A stretch of DNA of 9,431 bases from NCBI GenBank assembly GCA_004299545.1, contig SCRB01000826.1, positions 1 to 9,431 of the forward strand, read 5' to 3'. The notes beneath the pieces are model-generated. The model was not told the DNA's origin. It did no database searches and worked only from the letters and a program-made list of their open reading frames with translations. Position numbers and translations under genes: made by a program. The stretch comes from Rhizobiaceae bacterium. GTDB lineage: Bacteria > Pseudomonadota > Alphaproteobacteria > Rhizobiales > Rhizobiaceae. Below, in pieces: positions 1-6,335 of this stretch (within the stretch, counting starts at the first letter, position 1; the number at the start of each line of letters is the position of its first letter).

Positions 1-461
1 GCCGGGTCGCATTGGCCGTCGAGCGGCAGATGCACCGCGCCGACGACGCCCTCGATGTTGAGATGCGGGTACATCTCCTTCGCCTCGGCGGGCGAGATCT
101 CGCGCACGTCGATAGCGAAGGCACGGGCGACGGTCGCCTGGCGATAGAGTTCGTGCTTACGTTCCTCGGTGAGCGCGACGCTGACCGAGCCGACCTGGCG
201 CATGCCGGTCGAAATGCCGGTCTCCTCTTCGAGCTTGACATAGAGATCGGCGGAATATTTCGCCAGCCGGGTCATGTTCTTCGAGCCGCGCAACTGGCCG
301 ACGAGGCCGGCCGCATGCCATGTCGTGCCGCAGGTCAGTTGCTTGCGCTCCAGCAGGACAACGTCGGTCCAGCCGAGCTTGGTCAGGTGATAGGCAAGCG
401 AACAGCCAGAGACGCCGCCGCCGATAATGACGACACGCGCTTTCGAGGGAAGGGTGGTCAT
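1..461 (-). CDS. FAD-dependent oxidoreductase, dimethylglycine/sarcosine dehydrogenase-like (N-terminal part, cut by left edge)
   Basis: This is the N-terminal ~153 residues of a DAO-fold flavoprotein. It has no stop before the window edge, so the gene is incomplete here. It begins MTTLPSKARVVIIGGGVSG; the GGGVSG turn (about residues 14-19) is the Rossmann dinucleotide-binding loop. A TTWHAAG motif follows at about residues 48-54. In mammalian dimethylglycine dehydrogenase the His of this motif carries covalent FAD, so covalent flavin is likely here (family knowledge). The family oxidises N-methyl groups of amines such as dimethylglycine or sarcosine, often passing the carbon to tetrahydrofolate through a C-terminal GcvT domain; that domain would lie beyond the edge and is not seen. 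The start is supported by a GGAG ribosome binding site (complement of 470-473) 8 nt upstream and by an ATGA overlap with the aminotransferase stop, which suggests translational coupling. It is a paralogue of the gene at 2344-4794: about 32 of 45 residues match by eye across the FAD-binding region. The exact substrate is unknown. Confidence 0.88.
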   Translation of the reverse strand, partial: MTTLPSKARVVIIGGGVSGCSLAYHLTKLGWTDVVLLERKQLTCGTTWHAAGLVGQLRGSKNMTRLAKYSADLYVKLEEETGISTGMRQVGSVSVALTEERKHELYRQATVARAFAIDVREISPAEAKEMYPHLNIEGVVGAVHLPLDGQCDP

Positions 462-1654
462 GCGGTCTTCTCCACGGGATAGGTGGCGATGAAACGGCGC
501 AGCCGAGCCGCCGCGTCCCTGAGCTTGTCTTCCGGCTGGCAGAGGCTGATGCGCAGGTGGCCTGCGGCCGCCTCGCCGAAGCTCGCGCCCGGCATCACCG
601 CGACCTTCTCCGTATCGAGGAGGCGCCAGGCGAAGCGTTCGCAATCGGGATCGACCGCCCTGATGTCGAGCATGACATACATGCCGCCTTCGGAGCCTCG
701 CACCACGATCTCGTTGAGGCCGCGCATCTCCTTAAGGAAGGCGGTGCGGCGGGCATTATAGACGGCGGCGATCTCGGTTACGCCATAGCCGTTTTCGAGC
801 GCCGCGATCGCCGCATGGCTGACGAAATCGTTGAGGCCGTAAGTGGAAACCAGATTGAGGTTGATGAGCAGCCTGATGAAGTCCGCCGGCCCCGTCAGCC
901 AGCCGATGCGCCAACCCGTCATACCATGGCTCTTCGACAGCGAATTGATGACCAGCGTCCGCTCCTTCATGCCGGGAAGGCCGCGCGGGGAGATGTGTTT
1001 GCGGCCGCCGTCCATCCCGCAATGCGTCCAGTAGACCTCGTCGGACAGGAGCCACAGATCGTGGCGGCAGCAGATTTCGGCGATCCCTTCCAGGGTTTCA
1101 CGCGAATAGACGGCGCCGGTCGGATTGTTCGGTGTGTTGATAAGGACCGCCCTGGTATTCGGACGCACGGCCTGTTCGAGGGCCTGCGCGCGCGGCTCGA
1201 AGCCATCTTCGGCACTGGCTTCGAGGATGGTGAAGGCCGCGCCGGCGGAGCGGAACGTACCGGGATAGGTCGCGTAATAGGGAGCGACGACGACGGCATG
1301 ATCCCCGGGGTCGAGAACGCCATGGGCTGCGGCGAACAGTGCCGACTGCCCCCCGGACATGGCAAGGATCTCGGAAGCGGTCGTTTCGACACCGGTGCTC
1401 TCCGTCGAGAGGCGCGCGATGGCTTGCCGCAGGCGCGGCAGTCCGGGGAGAGGCGTATAGTGATGATGCCCTTCGCGGAGGGCTTTGACGCACGCCTCGA
1501 CCGTTGCCGATGGCGTCGGAAAATCATGGTCGCCGACAGAGAGCATTAAAATATCTTCGCCGGCCGCTTGGCGCTTGTAGGCGGCGAAATGCACTTCCCA
1601 TCCGTCCTTGCCGGAAGGGGAGATGCCGGAAATACGCGAGGACGGCGAAGGCAT
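458..1654 (-). CDS. PLP-dependent class I/II aminotransferase, AruH-like
   Basis: This is a 398-residue fold-type I aminotransferase of normal family length. Key residues are visible: NNPTG at 176-180, SDEVY at 204-208 (Asp205 for the pyridine nitrogen, Tyr208 for the phosphate-side oxygen), SLSKSH with the Schiff-base Lys241, and GHLRISL with Arg368 for the substrate carboxylate. The N-terminal LSVGDHDFPTP and the LPGMKERT...NSLSKSH...MTGWR block resemble, from memory, the arginine:pyruvate transaminase AruH more than AspC. It would move an amino group from an amino acid or amine to an oxo-acid in the cytoplasm; arginine itself is only a guess. It starts 9 nt after the HAD gene stop, with only a weak GAGACG ribosome binding site. 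Its TGA overlaps the next gene's ATG. The position between two N-methyl-amine dehydrogenase-like genes suggests it handles the demethylated product. Class is certain; substrate is not. Confidence 0.92.
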   Translation of the reverse strand: MPSPSSRISGISPSGKDGWEVHFAAYKRQAAGEDILMLSVGDHDFPTPSATVEACVKALREGHHHYTPLPGLPRLRQAIARLSTESTGVETTASEILAMSGGQSALFAAAHGVLDPGDHAVVVAPYYATYPGTFRSAGAAFTILEASAEDGFEPRAQALEQAVRPNTRAVLINTPNNPTGAVYSRETLEGIAEICCRHDLWLLSDEVYWTHCGMDGGRKHISPRGLPGMKERTLVINSLSKSHGMTGWRIGWLTGPADFIRLLINLNLVSTYGLNDFVSHAAIAALENGYGVTEIAAVYNARRTAFLKEMRGLNEIVVRGSEGGMYVMLDIRAVDPDCERFAWRLLDTEKVAVMPGASFGEAAAGHLRISLCQPEDKLRDAAARLRRFIATYPVEKTA

Positions 1655-1663
1655 GGAATCGTC

Positions 1664-2344
1664 TCAATTCAGGGCATTGGCTGAAAAGGTAAGGCCGATG
1701 CCGCCACCGGCATCATGTTCCGCGTGCAACAGGTCATAGCTGCTGATCGTCGGATGCCGGGTGGCGAAGGGCGTGGCATGCGCCGCGCCGATGACGATGA
1801 CGGCGGCGCCGGCAGCTTCGGCTGCCTCGATGCCGGCAGGCGCGTCCTCGAAAACGAGGCAGTTTTCGATCGGCTGGCCCAGCCGGTCGGCTCCCAGCAG
1901 AAAGCAATCCGGCGCCGGCTTGCCGCGCAGGACCTCTTCGCCCGAGACCATCATCGGCGGGAGCGGGAGTCCCGCCGCCTTCAACCGGTGTTCGGCAAGC
2001 CGCCGGGGCGCCGAGGTCACGATTCCCCAGCGGTTCGCGGGCAGGGAGGCAAGGAAGGACGCCGCTCCGGCAATCGGCACGATGCCCTCGACATCCTCCA
2101 TCTCCGCCAGCAACACGGCAGCCGCCTCGGCTTTCGGGTCGATGCCGGGGAGATTGAGTTTCTCGATGGTTTCGACACCGCGGACGCCGTGGATGGTCTT
2201 CAGAAAGGCCGCGACGTCGAGTTTCTGGCGCTGCGCCCATGCGCCCCAGACCCTTTCGGCGGCGGCGGTGGAATTGATGATCGTCCCGTCCATGTCGAAC
2301 AGGAAGGCGTCAAAGCTGCGGCTGGCGGTGGCAGGAATATCCAT
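1664..2344 (-). CDS. HAD-superfamily phosphatase, YfbT/sugar-phosphatase-like
   Basis: This is a 226-residue cytoplasmic HAD hydrolase with all four motifs. Motif I is FDMDGT with Asp17 (nucleophile) and Asp19 (general acid/base). Motif II is Thr110/Ser111 in GIVTSAP. Motif III is Lys142 in RGKPAPD. Motif IV is Glu166/Asp167 in FEDAPAG for Mg2+. A helical cap lies at about residues 25-90, including ERVWGAWAQ and IHGVRG, as in the E. coli sugar phosphatase YfbT and yeast glycerol-phosphatases (resemblance from memory). It probably removes phosphate from a small phosphorylated metabolite. The start is set by the TGATG overlap with the preceding flavoprotein stop; upstream reading in this frame is out-of-frame sequence inside that gene. 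The stop lies 9 nt before the aminotransferase. A housekeeping-like phosphatase inside a demethylation operon is odd: it may repair a phosphorylated side product or act on a pathway intermediate. Specificity cannot be told. Confidence 0.88.
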   Translation of the reverse strand: MDIPATASRSFDAFLFDMDGTIINSTAAAERVWGAWAQRQKLDVAAFLKTIHGVRGVETIEKLNLPGIDPKAEAAAVLLAEMEDVEGIVPIAGAASFLASLPANRWGIVTSAPRRLAEHRLKAAGLPLPPMMVSGEEVLRGKPAPDCFLLGADRLGQPIENCLVFEDAPAGIEAAEAAGAAVIVIGAAHATPFATRHPTISSYDLLHAEHDAGGGIGLTFSANALN

Positions 2345-4794
2345 CAGCTTCTCAATCTCTCGTTTCGCGGATCCCAAACAGCTTGTTCGGGTTGGAGAAT
2401 TGCCTTTCGCCTGTCTCCGAAGATCTCGACCTCGAGTTCCGTTCCGGGCTGGGCGAGCGCGGATCGCACCATGCCGAGCGCCAGCGATTTGTCCACTCTG
2501 TGTCCCCAGCCTCCTGACAGCGTTTCGCCAACGATCTCGCCGTCCTTCAGAATGGCGGACATATAAGGAGCATCGCATTCGCCGGCATCGACGGCGAGCG
2601 TGACGAAACGCTTCTCGACGCCACGTTGCTTTTCGGTGGCCAGCGCCTGTTTGCCGACGAAGGCGGGCTTGTCCCATTTGACGAAGCGTTCGAGCCCTGC
2701 CTGCAGGATGGTGTAGTCGGTGGAGAGGTCCTGCTTCCAGGCACGATAGCCTTTTTCCAGCCTGAGCGAATCGAGTGCGAACATGCCGAAGGGCTTCAAT
2801 CCGTGCTTCTGCCCCGCTTCCCAGACCGCATCGAAGATCGCTGCCGTATCGCCGCCATGGGTATGGATTTCCCAGCCGAGTTCTCCGGCGAAGGAGACGC
2901 GGACAAGCTGGCACCATTTGCCGGCGATCTGGATCGACTGGTGCGACAGCCAGGGAAGTGTGAGATCGGCCTCGCTGACGTCGGAGAGGATTTTCCGCAC
3001 ATTCGGCCCGGTCAGGATCTGGCAGGCGAAATCCTCCGTCATGTTCCTGAGCGTAATTTCCGCGTTTTGCGGCAGATTCTTCGACAAAAGTTCGAAATCG
3101 TGCAGCTCGGCCGCCGCGGCAGTGATGAGGAAGAAGAAATCCTCGTCCAGCGCCATGATCGACATTTCCGTGACGACGCGGCCGTCCACGTCGGCAAAGT
3201 AGCCAAGCCCTACGCGGCCGGGCTTCGGTACAGCGCCGGTGATCAGCGTCGAAAGCCAGTCGCGGGCGCCTTTTCCCTGCACCCTGAAGCGCGAAAAGCC
3301 CGGCAGGTCGAGAATGCCGGCGGCGTCGCGCACGGCGAGGCATTCCTCGCGGATGCGCTTTTGCCACGGGCCGTCGCGGCGGAAGGTCCGGGTCGAGGCA
3401 TCTGACAGGTCGTCGCCGGATTTCGCGTACCAATTGGCGCGTTCCCAACCGTTATATGCGCCGAATTGCGCACCAAGCGCCTTGATGCGGTCGTGGATGG
3501 GGGAGAGTTTCCTGTTCCGCGCGGCGGGCCATGTGTGGTGTGGAAAGTGGATCGCATATTCGTTGCCGTAGACTTCCATGCCCTTGGCGACGGCGTAGTC
3601 GGGCACGGAGGCGAAGGCGGTGAAACGGCGCGGATCGCAAGACCACATATCCCATTCGGTGCGGCCTTCCGTCACCCATTCGGCCAGCACCTTTCCCGCG
3701 CCGCCGGCCTGCGCAATGCCGAAGGTGAAGACGCACGCCTCGAAAGCGTTCGGTACACCGGGCATAGGCCCGATCAGAGGGTTGCCGTCCGGCGCGTAGG
3801 GGATAGGGCCGTTGATGATCTTCGATACGCCCGCCGTGGCGAGGATGGGCACGCGTTCCGCCGCGTCGCCCAGATACGATTCGAGCCGTTCGAGGTCGTC
3901 GGGGAAAAGCTGGAAGGAAAAATCCTCCGGCATCGGGTCGTCGGGCGCCGCCCAGTGCGCCCGGCAACCCTTCTCGTAGGGGCCGAGATTCATGCCGTAT
4001 TTTTCCTGCCTGAGATACCATGAGGTATCGACGTCGCGCAGGAGAGGCAGCTTGCGACCGGACTTCTCCGACCAGTCCTTCAGTTCGGGGATTTCCTCGA
4101 AGAGGATGTATTGATGGCTCATCACCATCATCGGGACAGCCCGGCCGAAGAGCCGGCCCACCTCGCCGGCGCGGTAGCCCGCCGCGTTGACGACATAGTC
4201 GGCGCGGATGTCGCCCTTCGGCGTCGAAATCACCCACTCGCCCTTGTCGCGGCGCACGCCAGTGACGGGACAGAAGCGGACGATCGTGGCGCCCATGTCG
4301 CGCGCCCCCTTGGCCAACGCCTGCGTCAGCTGCGCCGGATCGATGTCGCCGTCGCTCGGATCGTAGAGCGCGCCCTTCAGGTCGTGGGTTTCGAGGAAGG
4401 GGTAGCGGTTCCTGACCTCGCCGGGCCCGACCAGTTCGATCGCCATGCCCTGATGGCGGCCCATGCTCCTGACGCGCTCGAATTCCCGCATGCGCTCGGC
4501 CGTATGGCCAAGCCTGAGCGAGCCGGTGACATGATAGTTCATCGGGTAGCCGACGGCTTCGGCAAGCCCGCGGTAAAGCTCGGTCGAATAGCGCTGCATG
4601 TTCATGATCGACCAGGAGGCGGAAAAAGTCGGTACATTGCCCGCCGCATGCCAGGTCGAGCCGGAAGTCAGCTCGTTCTTTTCCAGGAGGACGCAATCGG
4701 TCCATCCGGCCTTCGCCAGATGGTAGAGGGAGGAAACGCCGACTGCCCCGCCACCGATGATGACCACGCGCGCCGTTGTCGGAAACTCGGCCAT
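2344..4794 (-). CDS. FAD-dependent oxidoreductase with aminomethyltransferase (GcvT) domain, dimethylglycine dehydrogenase-like
   Basis: This is an 816-residue, two-part flavoenzyme of the dimethylglycine/sarcosine dehydrogenase family, and its length fits. The FAD-binding DAO domain spans about 9-370, with GGGAVG at 14-19 and STWHAAG at 46-52; His49 matches the covalent-FAD His of mammalian DMGDH. A short FAO_M-type linker lies at about 373-428, the GcvT-like folate domain at about 430-700 (including AGELGWEIH near 636-644), and GCV_T_C to about 805. The family oxidises an N-methyl amine and transfers the formaldehyde-level carbon to tetrahydrofolate. Glu543 stands where glycine-cleavage T-protein has its catalytic Asp. 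The start at 4794 is chosen because AAGGAG lies 6 nt upstream and the family's N-terminal ARVVIIGGG begins at residue 8; a 45-residue upstream extension is Arg/Ser-rich and unlike the family. It follows the regulator by 28 nt and overlaps the HAD gene by 1 nt. Dimethylglycine is possible, but other N-methyl or N-alkyl amino acids fit too. Confidence 0.93.
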   Translation of the reverse strand: MAEFPTTARVVIIGGGAVGVSSLYHLAKAGWTDCVLLEKNELTSGSTWHAAGNVPTFSASWSIMNMQRYSTELYRGLAEAVGYPMNYHVTGSLRLGHTAERMREFERVRSMGRHQGMAIELVGPGEVRNRYPFLETHDLKGALYDPSDGDIDPAQLTQALAKGARDMGATIVRFCPVTGVRRDKGEWVISTPKGDIRADYVVNAAGYRAGEVGRLFGRAVPMMVMSHQYILFEEIPELKDWSEKSGRKLPLLRDVDTSWYLRQEKYGMNLGPYEKGCRAHWAAPDDPMPEDFSFQLFPDDLERLESYLGDAAERVPILATAGVSKIINGPIPYAPDGNPLIGPMPGVPNAFEACVFTFGIAQAGGAGKVLAEWVTEGRTEWDMWSCDPRRFTAFASVPDYAVAKGMEVYGNEYAIHFPHHTWPAARNRKLSPIHDRIKALGAQFGAYNGWERANWYAKSGDDLSDASTRTFRRDGPWQKRIREECLAVRDAAGILDLPGFSRFRVQGKGARDWLSTLITGAVPKPGRVGLGYFADVDGRVVTEMSIMALDEDFFFLITAAAAELHDFELLSKNLPQNAEITLRNMTEDFACQILTGPNVRKILSDVSEADLTLPWLSHQSIQIAGKWCQLVRVSFAGELGWEIHTHGGDTAAIFDAVWEAGQKHGLKPFGMFALDSLRLEKGYRAWKQDLSTDYTILQAGLERFVKWDKPAFVGKQALATEKQRGVEKRFVTLAVDAGECDAPYMSAILKDGEIVGETLSGGWGHRVDKSLALGMVRSALAQPGTELEVEIFGDRRKAILQPEQAVWDPRNERLRS

Positions 4795-4800
4795 TTTCTT

Positions 4801-4806
4801 CTCCTT
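4801..4806 (-). promoter_or_regulatory. Ribosome binding site AAGGAG of the DMGDH-like gene
   Basis: The minus strand reads AAGGAG here, 6 nt before the ATG at 4794. It is the strongest Shine-Dalgarno match in the operon and decides the start codon against the longer in-frame upstream reading. It lies in the 28-nt gap after the regulator stop. Confidence 0.75.
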
Positions 4807-4822
4807 CGGTAGACCTGCGGCC

Positions 4823-5431
4823 TCAGTAAACCGGCGGGGCGACGACCCAGACGACCACCGCGTCTTCCGCGCCGGGGTTCTTCCAGCGGAACGGCTTCGT
4901 CTTGAAACGGAAACTGTCGCCGGGTTCAAGACAGTGCCAGATGCCGTCGATCTCGATCTCGAACAGGCCGGAGACGAGATAACCAGCTTCCTCTGTCTCC
5001 CTCAGAAGCGGTTTTTCAAGCGCCGCCCCCGCGGCGAAGACAGACCGCAATATCTCGAAACTGCCACCGAGGTCGGGGGAAAGAAGTTCCTCCACAAGGC
5101 CCGATTCGGAACTGCCGAGCGCGCGGCGGCGGCTGGAACGCACGATCACTCCCTGTTCCGCCTCGCTTGCCGCTTCATGGGAGAAGAAGAAGCTGATCGA
5201 AACACCGAATGCGTCGGCGAAGGCCCTGATGTCGGTGATGGAGGGAACGGAAAGCCCGCGTTCCACCTGGCTGAGCCAGCCGACGGAGCGCCCGAGCCGT
5301 AACGCCAGTTCGGAAAGCGTCATTCCGCGAACCTTGCGCAACGCACGGATATCGTGGCCGGTGACGGTGCCGCTCGAGCCCCGCTGCGCCATGGAAAGAG
5401 GGTCCCGGACAGTGGCAGTCATTGTGACCAT
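4823..5431 (-). CDS. XRE-family transcriptional regulator with C-terminal cupin domain
   Basis: This 202-residue regulator is of normal length for the HTH-cupin (PuuR-like) family. The helix-turn-helix spans about 27-81, with IRALRKVRGMTLSELALRLG as helices 1-2 and SVGWLSQVERGLSVPSI as the recognition part. A cupin barrel lies at about 126-197, with YLVSGLFEIEIDG and LEPGDSFRF as its core strands. Such proteins usually repress or activate neighbouring amine, amino acid or polyamine catabolism genes, with the cupin sensing the substrate. The usual cupin His ligands are missing: the P-H-R turn reads PFR (Phe181), so metal binding is unlikely. The ATG at 5431 is preferred because GAGGG lies about 9 nt upstream; an in-frame ATG at 5422 has no such site. 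It is first in the minus-strand operon, 28 nt before the flavoprotein, and divergent from the nitroreductase, so it probably controls one or both and itself. Confidence 0.92.
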   Translation of the reverse strand: MVTMTATVRDPLSMAQRGSSGTVTGHDIRALRKVRGMTLSELALRLGRSVGWLSQVERGLSVPSITDIRAFADAFGVSISFFFSHEAASEAEQGVIVRSSRRRALGSSESGLVEELLSPDLGGSFEILRSVFAAGAALEKPLLRETEEAGYLVSGLFEIEIDGIWHCLEPGDSFRFKTKPFRWKNPGAEDAVVVWVVAPPVY

Positions 5432-5452
5432 GAAAATTTCCCTCGAAATTTC
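5432..5452. repeat. AT-rich repeated palindromic unit upstream of the regulator
   Basis: The plus strand reads GAAAATTTC, a 4-base spacer CCTC, then GAAATTTC. The second unit is a perfect palindrome and the first a near copy, with centres about 12-13 bp apart, roughly one helical turn. It abuts the regulator start codon and includes its ribosome binding site. This could be an autoregulatory operator, but A/T runs of this kind can also occur by chance in a leader. Confidence 0.35.
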
Positions 5453-5462
5453 ATCTGACCCT

Positions 5463-5492
5463 TTGCCATGAAAAGCGCAAGTTAATTCTCAT
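5463..5492 (+). promoter_or_regulatory. Possible sigma-70-type promoter for the nitroreductase
   Basis: A TTGCCA -35 candidate (5463-5468, 5 of 6 to consensus) is followed after 18 bases by TCTCAT (5487-5492, 4 of 6). Transcription would begin near 5499, inside the inverted repeat at 5494-5511, a typical place for a repressor site. The match is by eye and modest, and the region must also hold the minus-strand regulator promoter, for which I found no convincing boxes. Confidence 0.3.
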
Positions 5493-5493
5493 A

Positions 5494-5511
5494 CCATAAG
5501 CGGGCTTATGG
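5494..5511. promoter_or_regulatory. Perfect 8-2-8 inverted repeat, candidate operator
   Basis: CCATAAGC, GG, GCTTATGG form perfect 8-bp arms around a 2-bp centre. With one mismatch the arms extend to 11 bp (5491-5514). It sits between the divergent regulator and nitroreductase genes, 63 bp from the regulator start. It has no following T run, so it is not a terminator. The most natural reading is a dimeric regulator site, with the neighbouring XRE-cupin protein as the obvious candidate. The binding partner is an inference. Confidence 0.55.
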
Positions 5512-5593
5512 AATGGCTTGCGTTGACGGGCCTTTCGCTGGCAAAAGGGGGCAATGCGAGGGGGCGCATGGTGAAACAAGCTCGGAACGGGTG

Positions 5594-6307
5594 ATGCTGG
5601 CGCGCGAAAGCAAAAATTTGACGACGGAAGATGAAGCCGCGATCGTCGACAAGGCGATCAGGTCGCGCCGCTCCATTCGCGCCTTCCTGCCCGATCCGGT
5701 GGATGAACACATCATCCGTGACATTCTGGAGGTCGCTTCGCGTGCCCCTTCAGGCACCAATATGCAGCCATGGAAGGCTTATGTGACGACAGGCGAAACC
5801 AAGCGCCGCATGAGCGATGCGATCCTGGATTCGGGCGTGCGGGCCGAAAAGGCCGTCTGGGACGAGTACAAATATTACCCCGACCAGTTCTTCGAGCCTT
5901 ACCAGTCGCGCCGGCGCACCATCGGCTTCGGGCTTTATGGGCTGCTCGGCATCGGCCGGCGCGAGGTCGAGAAGATGCGCGCGCAGCACGACCGCAATTT
6001 CATCTTCTTCGGCGCCCCTGTCGGCATCATCTTCACCATTCACCGCCAGCTCAACAAAGGATCGTGGATCGATCACGGCATGTTCTTGCAGTCGGTGATG
6101 ATCGCAGCGCGGGCGCGAGGCCTCGATACCTGTCCACAGGCGGCTTTCGCGCCCTATCACAGGCAGATACGGCCGATCCTCGATATTCCGGACGAGGAGA
6201 TCGTCGTCTGCGGCATGGCGGTCGGCTATGAAGATCGGTCCCGGCCCGAAAATCATCTGCGTACCGAGCGCGCGCCGCTGGAAGAGTGGGTGACGTTCTG
6301 GAAATGA
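5594..6307 (+). CDS. Nitroreductase-family FMN oxidoreductase
   Basis: This 237-residue protein (from ATG 5594) has nitroreductase-fold signatures. RSRRSIRAF at 23-31 supplies the FMN phosphate-binding arginines, and SRAPSGTNMQPW at 49-60 is the second FMN-contact block. GLDTCPQAAF and the C-terminal VVCGMAVGYED resemble the usual glycine-rich end of the fold. The family uses NAD(P)H through FMN to reduce nitro groups, quinones, enones or other electron-poor compounds, usually as a cytoplasmic dimer. Reading in frame back to ATG 5513 would add 27 residues of non-family character, and that ATG lies directly after the inverted repeat with no ribosome binding site. At 5594 a weak GGAA sits about 6 nt upstream, so the start remains uncertain. 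It stands alone on the plus strand, divergent from the regulator and convergent with the MFS gene (28 nt between stops). A role with the neighbouring amine catabolism is possible but not shown. Confidence 0.88.
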   Translation: MLARESKNLTTEDEAAIVDKAIRSRRSIRAFLPDPVDEHIIRDILEVASRAPSGTNMQPWKAYVTTGETKRRMSDAILDSGVRAEKAVWDEYKYYPDQFFEPYQSRRRTIGFGLYGLLGIGRREVEKMRAQHDRNFIFFGAPVGIIFTIHRQLNKGSWIDHGMFLQSVMIAARARGLDTCPQAAFAPYHRQIRPILDIPDEEIVVCGMAVGYEDRSRPENHLRTERAPLEEWVTFWK

Positions 6308-6335
6308 GGTCGAGCCGGCCGCGGGGAGTGAAAGC

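Noticed and set aside
12..482. 156-codon plus-strand open frame at the left edge
   Set aside because: It is antisense to the clearly recognisable N-terminus of the DMGDH-like flavoprotein.
557..1549. 330-codon open frame on the plus strand
   Set aside because: It is antisense to the aminotransferase, which has full catalytic motifs. The frame is Arg/Gly/Asp-rich with no recognisable domain, as expected for a shadow in GC-rich coding DNA.
2345..3448. Upstream extension of the HAD frame to give a 594-residue protein
   Set aside because: Only the last 226 residues look like protein; the upstream part is Arg-rich, out-of-frame sequence within the flavoprotein gene.
3452..4705. 417-codon minus-strand frame inside the flavoprotein gene
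   Set aside because: It is out of frame with the well-conserved DAO/GcvT protein and has Arg-rich, low-complexity composition.
4795..4929. 45-residue N-terminal extension of the DMGDH-like protein
   Set aside because: It overlaps the regulator's 3' end, is Arg/Ser-rich and unlike the family, while AAGGAG lies 6 nt before the ATG at 4794.
6308..6335. Bidirectional terminator between the convergent nitroreductase and MFS genes
   Set aside because: The 28-nt gap is GC-rich (GCCGGCCGCGG) but has no stable stem with a T run.
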